From contig MSJH02000669.1 of the NCBI GenBank assembly GCA_001931875.2, positions 286,399 through 350,398 of the forward strand: DNA of 64,000 nt. The letters are read 5' to 3'. The notes beneath the pieces are model-generated. The model had not been told where the DNA came from. It was given only the letters and a program-made list of their open reading frames with translations, and did no database searches. Positions 23,266 to 35,190 of this stretch are shown here, one piece after another. Source of the stretch: Byssochlamys sp. IMV 00236 (taxonomy: Eukaryota; Ascomycota; Eurotiomycetes; Eurotiales; Thermoascaceae). The stretch's first letter is position 1. Each line of letters starts with the position of its first letter. A program made the position numbers and the translations under genes.

Positions 23266-24087
23266 ACTGTCCTATCACACTCGTGACAGCCGGCTCTTGT
23301 CTGCTTGTATCGCAATCAACCCTCTATTATTGACTTTGATACCAAAAAAAATTTGGACCTGAATTATGTCACGTCTGAACGTCTTATTCGAATCATGTTT
23401 GTTACGAACCGAACTCACGCTCCTGATTACGTGAATTGATGGCTGGCTAGGATGGTTGGATGGATGTCGATACCCTCTTTGAATGTTCAATCTTTCTGGC
23501 TTTGCTAATCTGCTTCCTTCGGACCGTACTTATTCCTGGCTTCTGTCAATACCCCCCTATTCTACGCTGCACGTGTGTATGTATGTACGTACGTATGCGT
23601 TGGCTTTTTTAGTAGTTACTGAAACTAATCTGATACCCTTCTGAAGGAATCTCTCCCGGGTTGGTAGTATACTGTCCATTTTATAAAGTAGTACTGCATC
23701 ACGTCACACCATTTCGTACAACGTTCTGAAGCGTAGACTTGCCCTTGATCACGATGCGTATTGTAGTCTGACAGGATACAGCTATGGTTTCAATTCCTAA
23801 ATTTTTGTGTAACGAGATTCCGCTCCTCATCTGGCTATCACTATGGTAATAACTGCGTCTGATCGGGACAGATCTTTTTGAGATGTATGTGTGCTTTACA
23901 TCTGTGCAACCGACTGGACCAAAGAGGGTTCCAAAAGACATGAATGACACTAGCGAATAGCATACTGGGAGGACGGGGTATTTGAATTAGAAGAGCGATT
24001 GTGACGATTCTGGGAAGTATCTCATAACAGGCATAGAGACTTGTCAGAGCTGCCGGAAAGCATTCACGCCCAGATACCTCTTACGGT
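23266..24087. other. Convergent spacer between stomatin-like and PARP-E2 genes
   Basis: The 820 bp separate two 3' ends and should contain both polyadenylation regions. No gene is seen. A short GTATGTACGTAC alternation lies near 23577-23597. Confidence 0.6.
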
Positions 24088-27000
24088 TCAGTTTTTCATC
24101 CCATTCGAATACTCCAACCCAAGTCTACTGGACTGTTCAAAGTCTTTCGGGATTTCCCATCCGTGGGTTTGGCACGCTCTCCGGTATGCCTCGACGGCTT
24201 CGCCGACTCCGTAGTCTAGCACCCTTCCGTCTTTGTTGGTCTGTCCACGTTCCAACCGCGCTGGCTTTGGGTCGGTGCTGCTGAGTGCCAGTCGGACTTG
24301 AAGCAGGACACTTTCGATGCTAGAGGCTGCTGACCAGCCTGAGTTCGTTAGAAGTTCCATACACAACGCGCCGCCGGCAGTGACATGGCCGCCTCCCCCT
24401 TGCTGGAACCCAAGAAAACGGGGACGGATAACCCTGACAAAAGGTGGTGATATCGGATAATCCTTTCCAAAACGTAGCTCAAGGACAACACTTTGAAGAC
24501 CCGCGGCTTTCAGGTCTTTGGCAAGGGGGAGACTTGGATCGAACGAATGGAGCTCCACGATCCACTGATAAACAGTAGTGATCAGCTCCGCACCGATATA
24601 CCAACCCAACTCGTGAGGGGGAGTTCGCTCTTGGACCTTCAAGGTCGCCTGTAGATCACGCTGGAGTGCTTTAGTTGCCATGGTTGTGGCATATGTGGGA
24701 GCTGCCAACAGCGGCAAAGACGTAGCTAGCAAAGTTCCTGGGGTGAAGTCCGTCTGTTCATCAGAGAGGCTTCCAGACTCTCCAGTGCCATTGTTCTTCG
24801 AGACTGAAGAACTTTTGTCGACCTTGGCGATCTTATGCTCTTTCTCTGGTTCGGTATCAGATAGGAGCAACGCTAGATCTTCGTCGTCGGTTCGAACGCT
24901 TAACGTGTCTCCATCATTCTGAGGTTCATCTGGTGTCGTCTTTTTCCTTTTACCAAATGTGGACTTGGTAGATTCGGGTTTCCCTTTCTTGTTCCTAGTG
25001 CTCTTTCCCTGTGAATTCTTTTCGCCGGCAGAACTGTTAGGCTCGTCCTCGATCAGTAGTGCTCCTCGACGCTTGCTGCTGATGGCAGTAAGCGGTATCA
25101 CGACGGCGCGACCCCCAGGCCCTTTGGCTGTAAAATGTTCGTCCTGTCGATAGAACATTGTAGAAGGTGTGATCTTTGGGGCTTGGAGTCCCTTTCCATT
25201 GCCAAGAGTTTCGCATTTGACGAAGAGATAGCGCGATTGGATCCAGTCTAGCTGATTAACCACAAGATGCGGCGACTTGCACACAAATTTGGACGGGCAG
25301 TTGACGACTTCATTTAGTGAGATTGCACCTGTGATCTTCAGGACACTCTTAGGCCAAGGCCTGAATCCCGTACAGCCATGTCCGCCAGCGAAACTGTACG
25401 ATGTGTGAAAATCAGGACTTAGATACACGCCGTCTCCGAATGCGCGTCCATGCAAGCTGTCTTTAAAATGGAGACCTTCTCTGACAATACCGTGCCAGTT
25501 CGAAAGGGGACTTCCATGCCACGCAAAAAGGGTTGGATATTTTGTCTTCTGACTGGAAGTGGCAGAGCTCACTGACTGCACAAACCGTTGTTCCTTATCA
25601 GGGGCTCCTTGTGCAAATCGGAACTGCATGTACCCTTCCATATCAGAAACTAGATTCTGGTCGTGACTGGGAGCAGTTGGATCATCGGATGAGCGTCCAT
25701 CTTCTAGAATACACGACCTATTAGACGCAACTATCCATCGCAGAAGATCTAGCGAGGATTTGGAGATCCTGTCCTTCCAAGATGCAAGCAGTAATCCAGA
25801 ATCATGCTTGCTCTCCGTTAAATAACTTTTCATCTCCATGACAGTAGGAAGGTTATCGAGTAGCATCGGAATGACCTGGCGCTTCTGAATCTCACTGAGA
25901 TCGTCAAATAGTGTATCGTATACGACGAAGACTACGGGTGACGGTTGTTCTATCCCCGGCTTCGCTACTTTCTTTTCAAGGAGGCTCCCTCTCATAATGG
26001 GCTCCGAAAGCTTGACCCGCGGCCACATAGCTACTTCGACAACTCGACAGTGCAAGTGGGTTGCCTCTGCGACATGATGATCAATAATGGCGATCCAGTC
26101 GCCAACCCGAACTGGAGGACGCTCTCTAGGGTCTGGAAAATGGAGCTCCATCCTGGGTAGGTCTAATTTCGCCATGTGTGGCCGTGGAGCCTGTTGAGAG
26201 CTAAATCTCGGGTTTTTTGATGGATTACCTGATGTGATGACACCGGTACTGCAATCTTGGAGACATTCCGTACCACCGGGGACCATAATGCCGAGACCTG
26301 TTGGAAAGTCCCTCAAACGGCCACCTGTAGCGCTGGCATAGGTGAAGCTAACCAAGAGGTCAACTACGTTTGGCTGGGAGATGATTTCGAATTCGAGACT
26401 GGGTCCGAAGCCCAGAGACAAGTACTGAAACAGGCAGAGATCATTTGAGCACACATAGGGCTTTAGAGCTTCGAAATCTGCATCAATCCTGCAATGACAC
26501 ACAAGACAGAAGTCTGTACACCTCACAAAGTGACGGAGGGTGAACTGCATGGCAAGGAGGGGGAAAGATAGCCGACCAGAAGACTCAAGAAGATGGTCTC
26601 CAGCCAGGAGATTCGACGTGATCAACGCCGGTTTCTCTTTGGCCAAGTATTTCGGGTTACTCGGATCGGCGGATTGGAGAGACTTGCCCTGTTCATCATT
26701 GAAAAAGAGCTCTGCACCGGACCAGTTAAACGCAAACGTGTATCGATACTTCATGATTTTAACCAGCCGTTCATTGAGTAGCGTGTTAAGCGGCCTACTG
26801 ATAAAAGAGGGTTCCAGTCTGGGTCCATTGCTTGTGCCATTACCATTTTCGTTAGAGTCTGTCTTCTTTGATTTACGAAAAAATATCTGCTCAGCGTTGG
26901 CGAGCGTCGGCTTGTATGAATCGCATAAGGCAACATGCATGTCCACTGAGGACTTTCCGGTAGTGGTGTCCACATCAAGGATCTTCTGGAACTCTTGATA

Positions 27001-27732
27001 GCCAGATGGGTAGCGGATTAATAGAACCAGATACTGTTGGGGGTTGACACGCCATGCTTGCATGGCCTCGTCCGAGATACCCAGTTTAGCGATTCGGCAC
27101 GAAATGGAGATAATCACTGGGCCATCGAGGTCACCAAGAACACCGACCTTAAACCCGGCTGTCTTGACGAGACGAAGGTCCGCACGGATTTTTGATTTCA
27201 GGGCTCCTTGCATCGACGAGCACACATGTTCAGAGTCAGAGAATGGATCCTCGATATCCAGAGGCTCATCCCACTCGTCATATTCACCATCGTCATCCAC
27301 GATAGAGGTGTCACTATCATGACCGGATGTCTGAGTACTAAAGCAATTATCGGGAGAAAGAGAGTCGACGATGGAGTCGCTTAAGTGGCTGAGAAAGTTG
27401 GAAAGCGACTGTCCTTCTGAACGTGCCTGGACCTCCTGGATGATTGCAGTGACCGCTGGAGGGACATTTTCTGACGTCGTGTATACAAAATAGCTGTGAT
27501 CTTTGGGATAAGAGGAGATATCTGCTGGTGTATTAGATACCTATCGATGGAGGACAGTTGGTAATCTTCGCTTACCGGTGACAAATGCTTCTAGGTCGAT
27601 ACTGGGGCCTTCTTTGAGGTATGTAAAGCAAAGCACCCCATCATCTGCACCAGCTCTGATATTGGTTAAATAAACATATTTGCCCGGGCTTAAGACGTCG
27701 TCGAGGTCGCGAATAAAGTCTCGTCGTGGCAT
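24088..27732 (-). CDS. PARP-like catalytic domain fused to a UBE2Q-type E2 domain
   Basis: Exon 1 (27732-27576) joins exon 2 (27521-24088) for 1,196 residues. Around residues 390-430 a CLVCH...CSNDLC cysteine cluster resembles the one before the PARP6/8 catalytic domain. The ADP-ribosyltransferase core follows: FAWHGSPLSNWHGIV with the NAD-binding His near residue 720, then GDGVYLSPDFHTSYSFAGG with the Tyr. The third position of the classical H-Y-E triad appears to be Tyr (SRYLFVKC), as in PARP16, which suggests mono-ADP-ribosylation or no activity. After a Lys/Ser-rich linker, a ubiquitin-conjugating fold contains YPISPPFVRVI and GGALCMELLTNSGW with the presumed active Cys near residue 1106. 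Fungal PARP-like proteins with a C-terminal UBC domain are known, but I know of no settled function. The acceptor is a NAGNAG (27525/27522), so one Ala may vary. Confidence 0.92.
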
Positions 27733-28652
27733 ACTGGATGCTGATAACCTCTGGAATCGCGATACTTATGGATAAGAGCCAATTGGGGCAGCAGAGGAAA
27801 GTACTAGTATCAGCTTGGTTATCGAAATAAAATGAGGCGAAAATAACAATCGAGGGAAAATAACAAGCTGGATAAGAACTGAGATGGACAGGTCAGAGTG
27901 AGAAAAAAAATCAGAGAGCTCGTGTGGGGGAGGCTATGCCACAGCGTTCATCTCTGGTTCCCAGCAGGCTGCAGTCCAATTCTCAGACGAGGCTGCAGAC
28001 GTCGAAGGATGTCATCTATGGGACGTGAAACAAAAGCAAAAGTAGCTCGAGAAACAACTGGATTTCTAGCGCTGAAGATGATCTTGGACAAAGGAACCAG
28101 GACATGGATAGTCGAGTAGGAGAGAACCTTTTGGCTAGCCAATGATGGAGAGCAAACACGATGAGTGCTGAGTGCAGGACGACAGCTACGAGGTCGAGAA
28201 AACAGACTTGGTTGCGGGACTACAGTGAATTAGCACACATGGCCATAACAGCAGTCTTTGTTTGAATCTGGACGGCGATAGCCGCAGGTTAGCCACCTAT
28301 GTAGGTGGTGGTATTATTCCATGTTCATGTTAACTTCTATGGTAAGTATTATTCTGTACGAACTAAGTACTTTAGTGACACGCGGGCGGAGAGGAAAGAA
28401 ACAAGTGCCTGAGCCTCCCGCGGCCAAGACCGACACTTCCTCCATGCCACAATGATCATTAATTACATGAGCCACGTGGAAAGTCCCTGCCAGAATTAGC
28501 TCGTGGATAGGATCAACATCTCATATTGCAATATAAAGATCCGGTGATATCCTTATCTTTCACGGTATCAATTCAAAGGACCCCTGCGCTTGTGTCAGGT
28601 CCTGGCACTTCGCACTATTTAGCAAGAACAGCATCAAGGTGGATATCTTGCA
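27733..28652. other. Divergent promoter region of the PARP-E2 and COG7-like genes
   Basis: The 920 bp lie between two start codons. Small frames in both directions have no recognisable product. I see no site that I would name with confidence. Confidence 0.55.
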
Positions 28653-29741
28653 ATGGCTATACCGCAGGCTTCTGGATCGGGCCCAGCTGCAGCCAGGGAA
28701 GGAGGCCAGCGTTCGCACTCCCAGCTTGACCCAACATTGAAGCATTTCGCGGATCCATCTTTTGATCCCGTTGACTTGATCAACGATGCACTCCCACCAC
28801 TGACGCTTGCCTTATCTCAGCCTCATGCCACGAGAGCTCCTGGTTCTGTTCCGCTGTCTGAGCTGTCCAGCCAGACACAATCTCTGCTCTCTCAGTGGAG
28901 TGCGCAGAATGTGAGGCTCTCCAATATCCTCACCCAGTTGACGGACGAGATCTTGAGAAGCAGCGGACGGCTGGCTTACGAGGTAGAGGTTCTACGAGGA
29001 GAGGCACTCGGGCTGTCAGATGCTCTGACCGAATCTTTGCATGGTGATATCCAAAAGTTTGTCCCGGAAGGGTTGGCAGAGAACCTTGCTCAGACAGACG
29101 TCACCCAAGGGGCCACGAATACCACGGATCTCCCTGAAGCGGAGGACGACCAGGTGAAGCAGAAGCAGACAGCAGTATCTGACCCGGAGTACATCATTAA
29201 GCTACGAACGCTGGGCCAAGTTCGATCTCGACTGGAAGATGTAGTGCATCTCTTTGGGGAAGCAATGGAATGGCCACTGCCGCCGTCCGAGCTCTCCATT
29301 GCCTCTTCGTTTATTTCAGTCTCGGCGCCGGAACCACCCGGTTGGGAGAGTCATAGTCAGGAAGAGAAGGGACAAGAGATTGCCAGGAAGCTACGCGCAG
29401 AGATCACCGAGCTTCTCGACAGTGATGGTGGCGGGGAAGCAGGGCTGGAAGCAGCCCGCAAACGTGTCGAGACGATGCGGGAGCTGGCGACCGTCTGGAA
29501 GGGCTCCGTCGAGGAGAGAGCGCGGAACCGGTTTGTTGACGGGCTGGAAAACATGGTTGACGATCGACGCAGAGTACTCGAACGGCAACTCAAGGAACGT
29601 GAACGACGGAGCGACGAACTTCGCCGTCAGCGTTCTCAGAAAAAGAGCCGGTCATCGATGGATCAGAGTGACAGCGGAGGGCCTGCGGGAGGTCTGTTCA
29701 GGAATCTACAGCGATTGCGGGACGAGATATACCTGGACTGA
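28653..29741 (+). CDS. COG7: Conserved oligomeric Golgi complex subunit 7-like protein
   Basis: A single exon of 362 residues. The N-terminal part matches the Cog7 pattern: FADPSFDPVDLINDALPP near residue 33, then a long helical segment (LSSQTQSLLSQWSAQNVRLS, RLAYEVEVLRGEALGLSDAL) and LRTLGQVRSRLEDVVHLFGE. The last 100 residues are Arg/Glu-rich and probably coiled coil. COG is a Golgi tether for retrograde vesicles. Human COG7 has about 770 residues, so the fungal protein would represent mainly the N-terminal helical leg that contacts other lobe B subunits. No membrane segment is present. The assignment rests on pattern similarity and should be confirmed with a profile search. Confidence 0.7.
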   Translation: MAIPQASGSGPAAAREGGQRSHSQLDPTLKHFADPSFDPVDLINDALPPLTLALSQPHATRAPGSVPLSELSSQTQSLLSQWSAQNVRLSNILTQLTDEILRSSGRLAYEVEVLRGEALGLSDALTESLHGDIQKFVPEGLAENLAQTDVTQGATNTTDLPEAEDDQVKQKQTAVSDPEYIIKLRTLGQVRSRLEDVVHLFGEAMEWPLPPSELSIASSFISVSAPEPPGWESHSQEEKGQEIARKLRAEITELLDSDGGGEAGLEAARKRVETMRELATVWKGSVEERARNRFVDGLENMVDDRRRVLERQLKERERRSDELRRQRSQKKSRSSMDQSDSGGPAGGLFRNLQRLRDEIYLD

Positions 29742-30815
29742 GTCTCTACGGTAGTAGATACAGTGTAAACTAGAGAAAATGAAATAATCTACGCGTCTTA
29801 ATTATGTGGTTCTTGATTTAACCGTCTCCGGTTCCCTATCCAATGGGTATACGGCCAATGACGCGTCTATTATGTGTCCATGAGTACCATAAGCGGTGTT
29901 TCTTAAACTCGGCTGCATGGTGATGGTCTCTGGCTGGAATCAGAGAGCCTGTTTGCAGTAATCATTATTATTATGATTGTGATCCGATGCTTATTCTCCC
30001 GCACGAGGAGGGGGTATCTTGGACCCTGACAGGGATAATGTACTGTACATAGGTACAGTACAGTACTATATAGAGTAGATAGTAGTTAGCCAACCCATCT
30101 GCAATATAAAGGTTCTTTTTTCACAACGACCTTGACAGCAGTAGTTATATCCCGTGGTGACCTAGTAGATGACTGATTTCTTATTCTTCCTGCTCGCGGT
30201 CTGGTCACAGTGTCCTCTAGATTCGCCCCCAATCAGGAAACGGTCCAGAAGGTTGAGTTGACGATCGCTGACGGCTCACGAGAAGATCGTTAACGTTTCA
30301 GGGCCGTCGTGGAAGCCAAATCAGCTGCCATTAATGATTAGAGGATTATTACCAGACCCATCGGGCGATTCCTCCGCGCACGCAGACGCTCTGTTCTCCC
30401 TTTCTCTCCACTGCGACCGTCGAGGTACGATTAGAAGAAGCCCTCTAAGCTCCACTGGCACGTTTTCCTCGTCGGCCGCTTGCGCAACGGGCTGCCATCT
30501 GGGATTGAACCGTGCTCGACTCGGTCTTTTCTATCATCCTCTCTCCTCGCCAGCTTCAGACGCTGCGCACCTGTCGATTATACCTATCTACGACGTCGGA
30601 ACTATGATGGCTGGTCCGTTGTGAGCCTGGACTGTCGTGCGACGCTTTCCCCGACATCTTGAAGACTAGCATCGTGCCTGTTTTTGGAATGCGAAGCCGG
30701 AGATCGTCATGCAGATTTGCTGAAATCGGGACACCTTTTTTCATTCTCCTGCTCGATTCTGACATCAGTTCCCCCGGCCAGCATTTGACCGAGACGGTCC
30801 CTCTTGACGTTGTCA
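29742..30815. other. Spacer upstream of the PLOD-type glycosyltransferase
   Basis: The 1.07 kb include the 3' region of COG7 and the promoter and leader of the next gene. The frames at 30334-30662 have no recognisable product. The direct run GTACAGTACAGTACT lies near 30054-30066. Confidence 0.55.
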
Positions 30816-32747
30816 ATGCCAACCTTCGCGATGGAAGGCAGAGCGGACCAGCGCTCCTTGCTGGCCTACCTCCCAACCCCGGTGCGACAAGCCTACCTTC
30901 GTCGTCCCAGGAGTCGCAGGTCGAAGGTCCTTTTTCTAGCGACAGCTACAGGAGTCCTGATCTTCTTCTTCATCGCATTGGGTTCAAGACAGGTACGTTC
31001 GGAATGACTATATCAGGATGCAGTCTTGCTCTAGTGTATAAGACCCGGAGGTCAAGGACCCTATCCCCAAGCCCAGCTGACAACTTTGTAGTCACAGACA
31101 GAGACAAGCTACTGGGTCAGGCACCCATCACATTATGCTTCATCACAGCGGCCAGAAGATTCCTCGATACTTTCGCCTTCAGCACCGCAAGTGGATGAAG
31201 ATGGGACCCTCCCGAGCAGCTTAAAAAAGTCGAACCCCTCCTTCCATCTCCTGATCCCAGCTACGAAACGCAGCTCTAGTCTTTGCAAGACAGTCACTTC
31301 GGCTATGATTCTGGACTACCCGCCTCCGACGCTCATCGGGTACGGGAAAGAATTCTATGGCCAGTATCCGGAGCATGATGCGACAGCAGCAAGGGTGAGC
31401 GGTATCAATTCCTACCTCACCAACAGCAAACACCTGAGCGATAACGATCTGGTTTTGATTGTTGACGGCCTCGACGTCTTTTTCCAATTGCCTCCGGATA
31501 TTCTGATTCGACGTTTCCACAACTTACTGAAGGAGAATAACGAAAAGCTGAAAAGGAAATACGGCGTGGTGGTCGTGCAGAATCCTGATACGGGAGAAAT
31601 AAAGGAAATCGTCCAAAAATATGAGCAAAGAGTCGTGTTTGGAGCAGGGAAGCTGTGCTTTCCTAACCCTACCCATGACGTGGCCTGTGTGACTGTGCCT
31701 CAGTCCACCCTACCGCCAGATGCCTATGGTCTTAAGACGGACACACATCCGGATGGGCATCTAAACCGGCCACGGTATCTCCAATCTGGGGCTATCATTG
31801 GCGAGGTCGCAGATCTTCGATTGATCTATTCCCAAGTAGAGCAGTCTATCGGACGCCGCCGAGATAGATATGGTGACCAGTTCGTTCTGGGGCAACTTTT
31901 CGGGAAGCAAGAATATGTGAGAGAACTGGAGAGAAGGAGAACGAGCAATCGATTCAAGGAGTGGATGTACAATCAGATTGGTATCTCCGAAGCAACGAAC
32001 CTAACGGGAATCGAGGTGAACCTCGAGCAGGGACGACGTTACGAATTTGGAATCGGATTAGACTACGAGTCTCGTCTCTTTTGGAACATGCTGCAGTCTC
32101 GCGATGACGTGGAATGGATTACATACAACAATCTCACCGAGACGTCCAAAATACAGCAACGTCATGGCGTTCCCCGAGAGCGTATAACGCCCCTACCCTC
32201 CGACATCTACGAACATGCACCAAATCCATTTATTGCATATAAACCGGCGGAAGGGGAAGTCGTCAAACCTCCCTTCAATGCGACCGTGGATACTCTTCCC
32301 GACCCCAAAAAGCGTTCTTGGGAGAATATCCCATTGATGACCAACGTCCACTCGCGAGAAATCCCCGCCATTGCCCATCTAAACGGGGATAAAAAGCTCA
32401 GGAAAATATGGTGGACGAATATGTGGTATCATCCTTGGGCTCGTGCTCTTCTCCGCAAATATATGCGCGGCCCTCGTGGCCGTGTAGCGGCGCTGTCTTC
32501 GCTGTTCGGAGGCCGCGACTGGTGGGATCTGCGCGGTGGGAGAGGAGGCGTCTGGACCGATAACGACGAATGGCTGGATTATGGGGAACTATGTGAAGGA
32601 TATGAAGAGGTGGTCTTCGACGACGAGAAAGGGCCTTGGGGTCAGGAGGACGGAGGGCAACTCGAAAAGCCCGTGTATAATCAATTCGGAATTCTCATTG
32701 CGGGCAAAGGACCCCCAAAAATTGACCCGCCACAACCGCCAAACTAA
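30816..32747 (+). CDS. Type II membrane glycosyltransferase, PLOD-type GT fold
   Basis: Exon 1 (30816-30992) and exon 2 (31092-32747) encode 610 residues. Exon 1 carries an Arg-rich cytosolic tail and one membrane segment (VLFLATATGVLIFFFIALG), so the enzyme should sit in the Golgi with its catalytic part in the lumen. The luminal domain resembles the glycosyltransferase part of procollagen lysyl hydroxylases and related fungal proteins: FHLLIPATKRSSS, LVLIVDGLDVFFQLP (DxD-like metal site), VVFGAGKLCFPNP, RYLQSGAIIGEV and YGDQFVLGQLFG. The reading frame joins in phase 0 and stays open through the acceptor at 31091. Fungal members are mostly uncharacterised, and donor and acceptor sugars are unknown. 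The C-terminal 120 residues, rich in Gly/Arg/Trp, have no family I recognise. Confidence 0.82.
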
Positions 32748-33776
32748 GTCCTCGAGATGTCTGATACGATGTCGACAAAACATTTTCTTCTATTCCTCTA
32801 TTGACGCTCTATTGCTTCACATGCAGGGCACGGGTCGAAAGGCCCTGATCGGGGCTGTCTCAGCTATTCCTCCCAGCACACGTGCCACACACATATATAT
32901 ACCCGCAGTCTATTCACTTCCTCTGGCCTGCATAAAATACGACCCACCTTTTTCCTTTCCGGGTGGTATTCTCTCGCTGTACTAAGTCCCCAGCAAATGT
33001 CATATCCAGCCCTGTTTTCGTCATTGCATGCATAGATCGAGAAGACTAAGGGCAAAGGTCTTCTGGTCAGGCGTTCGTTGTGAGTATGGCGGTTTGCATT
33101 TCCGCTTATTGGGACTCGTCCGTTCCAGCTTTTTCTGTATATATCACCCTTTTTGTATTACTCCTTGTCTTAGCTACTACATATAAGCAGGAGAAGCATG
33201 GGCTGCTTCTTCTTCTTCTTCTTCTGTAGGATAAGACATGAAAAATGCTATATGATTTAATCCCTTCTTTTGTCAATAACTGATCTTTATCTAACCAACT
33301 TCTTCGGGTAGTACAAGTACTCTTTCGTAACTTATGCAGCATATACCGTATTTATCCAATTAAGCTATTCAGAAATGAGAAATGCGGCACACCTTTTAAC
33401 CTTCTGATCGTCTTCACAACACTGGTCCATTTTATCCACAAAGTCAAAAACGCCTTATCCCATGCTATGCTATGCGTTGCCAAAAGACCATATGGCAAGC
33501 GCCCCTCAATCTCATACAAGGAGTTATTGACATCAATAACAAGGAGTCGGGGCCATCTCTGTAATCGAGAATAATCCGACAAGAGAAAAGAAAAAAGTTG
33601 AAAAGGGAAGAAAGAGCAAAAAAAGTAACAGAGGATGTCTGGTATACAAGAAAGAACCAGAAAAAATGACAAATCCAAAATAATAGGGAGATCATGTAAA
33701 AGGGGACAACAGACCAGGAAAAAAAAAAAGAAGCGAGGACCTGATTCTATCCCTGGACGTCATCAACTCCACCAGT
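32748..33776. other. Convergent spacer between glycosyltransferase and RPC9 genes
   Basis: The 1.03 kb contain the two 3' regions and a CTT microsatellite at 33206-33223. No gene is supported. Confidence 0.6.
33206..33223 (+). repeat. CTT trinucleotide microsatellite
   Basis: Six CTT units in the spacer between the glycosyltransferase and RPC9 genes. Confidence 0.8.
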
Positions 33777-34752
33777 TCACTTCCGTCCCGATCCTAACGT
33801 TTCTCTGATAATCTTCAGGATCTGCGCTACATCCTCGTTGGATAACCTCTCCTCGCGCTCCTCAATCACAGTATCTAGCAGCGCCAGCGCGCCGTAATCT
33901 TCGTCTGCGAGACCCTCTTCGCCGGCTTCTTCTCCATCTGCCATCGCCACGTCTGCGCCATCTTCAGCCTGTGCTTCTTGGTCGCCGGAAGTAGCACCGC
34001 CGTCTAGTCCAACGCCAAGATTCACGATCGTGAGGACTTCTCCCTTCGTGAGACCGTAGGGCTGCAGGCGTGTGATGAGCTCGCGAAGCGCATGGTCGAG
34101 AGGGGTTGGTTCTGTAGGAGGCGGTGGAGGAGGGACCTGGGCGCCTTGGTCGGTGGTTTCAGCTTGTTGGGGTAGTCCCTCGTGAACGTAGCGTGGGTAT
34201 TTGAGAAGGTGAGGAGAGAGACGCTGGACGTAGTTATGGATCTAGATGTTCAATGGTAGATGTGTTAGTCATGATTTTCTCACGAAACGCATGAGTGATT
34301 GTCGCCTTGATGGTGCCCAGAATCCACTCTCAAGGAAGTAAGATCACAGGGAATAAAAACAATATAGAGCGTGCCAATCATGCAAATAGCAACACGACAT
34401 TCCACATTGAGAATATGCAATGCCATATTCAGACGATAGACCATCCATGCGGGCTCGTTCCTTCCACGATCCAGGCGCCTCCTTCGTGGACAAACAAGGT
34501 CAAATGTCATAGAGAATCCTAATCTGCGCTTACCTCCTTGACAACAGTATTATGATCTCTCAAATCGGGACTTGGAACCCAATTCCTCGAATTCGGTGGT
34601 GGGTTAGGAGGGCGTCTTGGGGGATTTTCTGTCAGAAATGCAAGCACCTCGATATTGGTGAGGGTTGCGGCCTGCGGGTCCACGATCTAAATCTCTCCTC
34701 AGCAATGCGATCTCAAGAAAACAAGATAAGGAAACGCTGAACTTACCCTCAT
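33777..34752 (-). CDS. RPC17: RNA polymerase III subunit RPC9 (Rpc17/CRCP)
   Basis: Exons 34752-34747, 34686-34534 and 34241-33777 give 207 residues. The protein is an Rpb4-like stalk subunit that pairs with Rpc25 and takes part in initiation at tRNA and 5S genes. Matches to the family are IVDPQAATLTNIEVLAFLTE at the N-terminus, LRDHNTVVKEIHNYV, LRELITRLQPYGLTKGEVLT and the C-terminal EERLSNEDVAQILKIIRE. The first exon encodes only Met-Arg. The second intron is 292 nt, several times the usual length here. Between the HRDC-like core parts there is an acidic insert (GDQEAQAEDGADVAMADGEE) not found in yeast Rpc17. The product is easily missed because more than half the gene is split by introns. 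Confidence 0.88.
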
Positions 34753-35190
34753 GGTGACTTTTTCTATTAGAACCTCGATCTACCTGGCGGACTTGGAGAA
34801 TCGACAAGAACATGCGGGGCGGCTATGCAGGAAAATGTAACATCTGCCGGCAGAAAAACGTACAGCCAGAAGGCGGTGAATAATATAGCACTACATCGAC
34901 AATACGATATTCACGGAATACAACAGTCCGAGCAGATAACTAATTGACTACATATGAATAAGGGATGTGTGAAAGAAAATGTCTTAATTGAGAAAATATA
35001 AACAGATTATTTTCCCGGCAAAAGTATCGTACTCGCCCTATGCCAACAAGCACCTCTGCGCCAGGAACGGTCCAGCGAATATTTCGCTCTATGATGCCAC
35101 CCAGAAAGAAAAGACAAACTCAAGCAAAAAAAAAAGCGAGATCAAAACATGATATCATACAGAAACAGAAGCTGACATGATGCAGTGCTT
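34753..35190. other. Spacer between RPC9 start and NOP58 stop
   Basis: The 438 bp contain the RPC9 promoter and the NOP58 3' region. No gene is seen. Confidence 0.6.
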
